From a virus: a stretch of 21,795 nt of DNA. The stretch lies in IMG/VR virus record IMGVR_UViG_3300048549_001648, positions 1-21,795 of that record. One strand, 5' to 3'. Shown here piece after piece: positions 20,760-21,795 of this stretch (its first letter is position 1; every line of letters begins with the position of its first letter). The notes beneath the pieces are model-generated. The model was not told the DNA's origin. It made no database searches and was given only the letters and a program-made list of their open reading frames with translations. The position numbers were made by a program, and so were the translations under genes.

Positions 20760-20888
20760 TTATAGGTTGCTAGTATCGTGTCCTGCTCTCCTCATTGAGT
20801 GCAAGGCTTCTTGCTTGGTCATATTGAATCGGCTCATAAGATACATAAGTAAAGTATTGCCTGTTAGTTGTTGGTTTCTATCTGTCAT
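20760..20888 (-). CDS. Small unknown protein (42 residues)
   Basis: MTDRNQQLTGNTLLMYLMSR, then FNMTKQEALHSMRRAGHD: helical, with a possible short helix-turn-helix look around KQEALHSMRRAG. Too short to classify. The promoter is the best of the family and predicts a transcript beginning exactly at this ATG. Four bases separate it from the acidic gene downstream, so both are one operon ending at R6. Confidence 0.65.
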   Translation of the reverse strand: MTDRNQQLTGNTLLMYLMSRFNMTKQEALHSMRRAGHDTSNL

Positions 20889-20894
20889 AAGTAT

Positions 20895-20923
20895 AAAATA
20901 GTTTAGTTTGGTTTAATTGTCAA
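20895..20923 (-). promoter_or_regulatory. Leaderless-type promoter Pm2
   Basis: Minus strand: TTGACA (consensus), 17 bases, TATTTT, 6 bases, ATG at 20888. The T6-C tract of the preceding terminator touches the -35 box. Confidence 0.8.
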
Positions 20924-20924
20924 G

Positions 20925-20956
20925 AAAAAAGATGAGAGCCACGGAGCCGCCCGTGG
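20925..20956 (-). terminator. Intrinsic terminator of the tRNA-like RNA
   Basis: Minus strand: CCACGG-GCGGCT-CCGTGG, then CTCTCATC and T6. The T-run ends right at the next promoter's -35 box. Confidence 0.7.
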
Positions 20957-21110
20957 TAAATGCTACCCCGTCTTACCGAGGATGTGACACTATGTGCCTA
21001 TAAGGCTTGGTACTGCACTCTCAAAATGTGAACCTCTTTCTCTCTCCCGAAGGTTGTAGGCGTGTACTGACGCCTCGTTGTTCAATGCGTTTGCATCTAC
21101 AGAAAGAGCA

Positions 21111-21227
21111 GGGGCGTGGGAGACTCGAACTCCCTTATTCAATCGCTATCCAATGATCAGTTGGTTGCGGGCTTAACATGTATACCGCACGAGGATTGAC
21201 GCATTAACCAACATATGCTAATGCCCC
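21111..21227 (-). tRNA. tRNA-like cloverleaf with interrupted anticodon loop
   Basis: Minus strand, 5' to 3': acceptor GGGGCAT / ACGCCCC (6 of 7 pairs), TA at 8-9, D arm GCAT-ATGTTGGTTA-ATGC with the GG of the D loop, anticodon stem TCAAT/ATTGA, 4-base variable loop ATAA, T arm GGGAG-TTCGAGT-CTCCC (perfect). The anticodon loop should be 7 bases but is 51 (21144-21194), holding GCGG...CCGC and CCAA-CTGATCA-TTGG hairpins. No CCA is encoded; the base after the acceptor is T. The amino acid cannot be assigned because the anticodon is split or lost. Confidence 0.6.
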
Positions 21228-21263
21228 ACAAATGAAATTGATTGTCAAAAGAACTATATAAAT

Positions 21264-21292
21264 ACAATAAACCCAAAACCTAGTAATTGCAA
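21264..21292 (-). promoter_or_regulatory. Promoter Pm1 of the tRNA-like RNA
   Basis: Minus strand: TTGCAA, 17 bases, TATTGT; predicted start about 30 bases before the tRNA-like 5' end. It shares TTGCAATTACTAGGTTTT with P1. GTTTTTTC precedes it. Confidence 0.65.
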
Positions 21293-21324
21293 GAAAAAAC
21301 TTCACTTTCTTTGCGTTTTGCGGT

Positions 21325-21388
21325 AAGTTGTTAGTAATCAAGCACTTGCGGCGCCTGGGCGCCCTAAGTCGTTGATAGTCAATGACTT
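21325..21388 (-). repeat. 64-base dyad element R7
   Basis: Read on the minus strand: AAGTCATTGA/TCAACGACTT, centre AGGGCGCCCAGGCGCCGC, AAGTGCTTGA/CTAACAACTT. The first inverted repeat is nearly perfect. It lies 66 bases after the stop of the gene at 21455, the longest gap in the family. Confidence 0.9.
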
Positions 21389-21454
21389 AGGAGATTAACT
21401 GATAAGCAAAAGTTTTACCAGGAAGCTCTTATTTGGCAAATGTTCATTTAGCCC

Positions 21455-21795
21455 CTAGACGGGTTGGAGCACTTCTTTGTAAAATAGCTCATTAACTTTG
21501 CCCTCATCGTCACGAACTTGAAATTCAAGACATTCGGCAGGGAATACATGGCAAGGGTCGTCACCATTTTGCTTGAGATACCAAGTGGGTGGATTTTGTG
21601 GCTGAACCACCAACCCGATAAACCCATGCTCGACATAATACTTGAGTACAGTTGAGCGACCAATACCATTAATCTTTACTTCGACTTCTGAGCCAACCGC
21701 AGGAAGTGGTTTGTTTGCCACCCATTGGAGTTGCTCGAACTCGGTGTAAGTCCCCTTGGGGCGTGAGATGCTTTTAGTTTCTACTAGTTCCGTTT
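21455..21795 (-). CDS. Conserved small phage protein, start outside the window
   Basis: The frame is open from the right edge to the stop at 21455, giving at least 113 residues; a GTG at 21721 is only an internal possibility and has no ribosome site. AVGSEVEVKINGIGRSTVLK, then YYVEHGFIGLVVQPQNPPTW and YLKQNG resemble a small beta-barrel (SH3/KOW-like) protein I recall in many phages (VGxxVxVxINGxGxGxVxxYxVEHGWLGV...PPxWxxKQN). Function unknown. Followed by R7. Confidence 0.75.
   Translation of the reverse strand, partial: TELVETKSISRPKGTYTEFEQLQWVANKPLPAVGSEVEVKINGIGRSTVLKYYVEHGFIGLVVQPQNPPTWYLKQNGDDPCHVFPAECLEFQVRDDEGKVNELFYKEVLQPV

Larger units (their letters stand above)
20925..21257 (-). 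ncRNA. Structured non-coding RNA, about 330 bases, starting with a tRNA-like domain
   Basis: Predicted from a family promoter (TTGCAA, 17, TATTGT; start about 21257) to an intrinsic terminator (20925-20956), with no credible gene between. After the tRNA-like part (21111-21227) the minus strand folds into further helices: CTCTTTCT (21108-21101) with AGAAAGAG (21041-21034) enclosing ATGC-AAAC-GCAT and AGGCGT-CAGTAC-ACGCCT; then GCCT-TAT-AGGC and GGTAA...TTACC before the terminator stem. Two further readings are an ordinary tRNA precursor with an unrelated tail, or a new RNA class. No match to a class I know. Confidence 0.5.

Noticed and set aside
21093-21227. tmRNA
   Set aside because: A 14-codon ATG frame inside the anticodon-loop insert ends in TAA just before the T arm, which recalls a tag frame, but the domain has a true D arm and anticodon stem, the peptide end is not tag-like and the order does not fit one-piece or permuted tmRNA.
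16829-21388. Integron attC sites between small gene cassettes
   Set aside because: Palindromic elements behind small genes suggest attC, but the paired RYYYAAC/GTTRRRY boxes are missing, each gene has its own promoter, modules lie on both strands and no integrase is seen.
16829-21388. CRISPR array
   Set aside because: The repeats are 64 bases, dispersed, imperfect, in both orientations, and the intervals are genes of varied length.
16829-21388. 64-base elements as intrinsic terminators
   Set aside because: No T-run follows any copy on the gene's strand; separate terminator-like hairpins lie further downstream in some modules.
21394-21454. Ten-codon ORF between the last gene and R7
   Set aside because: Too short, no promoter and no overlap with its neighbours.

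Overview
The window looks like part of the genome of a tailed, myovirus-type, distantly T4-like phage, probably marine. The support is a large terminase gene beside a portal gene, PhoH, a small heat-shock protein (Hsp20), a sigma-like protein, SNase-type and ERCC4-type nucleases, and two long tail-fibre-like genes. PhoH plus Hsp20 next to T4-like packaging genes is typical of phages of marine bacteria. The host cannot be named from the sequence.

Left part (1-7453, all minus strand): a tightly packed, AT-rich late/packaging cluster. In transcription order it runs PhoH, membrane-anchored GAF-like protein, zinc-ribbon protein, sigma-like protein with a four-cysteine insert, coiled-coil protein, small acidic protein, SNase, zinc-finger/ERCC4 nuclease, terminase large subunit and portal (running off the left edge). 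Many junctions overlap by 4 bases or more. Next (7533-9872, plus strand) come four genes starting from a divergent spacer with a perfect palindrome: a small protein, a beta-rich probable virion protein, an unknown and a 2OG-oxygenase-like protein. From 9869 to 15608 (minus strand) lie a lysine-rich virion-type protein, two tandem mosaic paralogous tail-fibre-like genes, Hsp20 with a strong terminator after it, and two small genes.

Right part (about 15.6-21.8 kb): after a roughly 420-base non-coding divide with terminator hairpins and facing C-run/G-run tracts, the organisation changes. The genes encode only 21-130 residues, on both strands, with visibly higher GC. Three signals repeat. (1) A promoter, TTGC or TTGAC, 17 bases, TAnnTT (or TAnnGT), with the ATG 5-8 bases further on; the predicted transcripts would start at or within a base or two of the ATG, that is, leaderless. 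I find 11 such gene promoters plus one for an RNA. (2) After each gene or short operon lies one copy of a gap-free 64-base element (seven copies) made of two 23-base inverted repeats around an 18-base GC-rich centre. (3) T-tracts directly touch the -35 box. The region therefore reads as an array of promoter/small-gene/dyad-element modules, a moron-like array, in which the element orientation follows the gene.

Near the right end a minus-strand promoter of the same family drives about 330 bases of non-coding RNA. It begins with a clear tRNA cloverleaf whose anticodon loop is replaced by 51 bases, continues into a multi-helix domain and ends at an intrinsic terminator. The last gene runs off the right edge.

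The strongest candidates for something undescribed are the 64-base element family, the leaderless promoter family that accompanies it, the interrupted tRNA with its structured 3' extension, and two hydrophobic micro-ORFs each wedged by ATGA-type overlaps between two genes.
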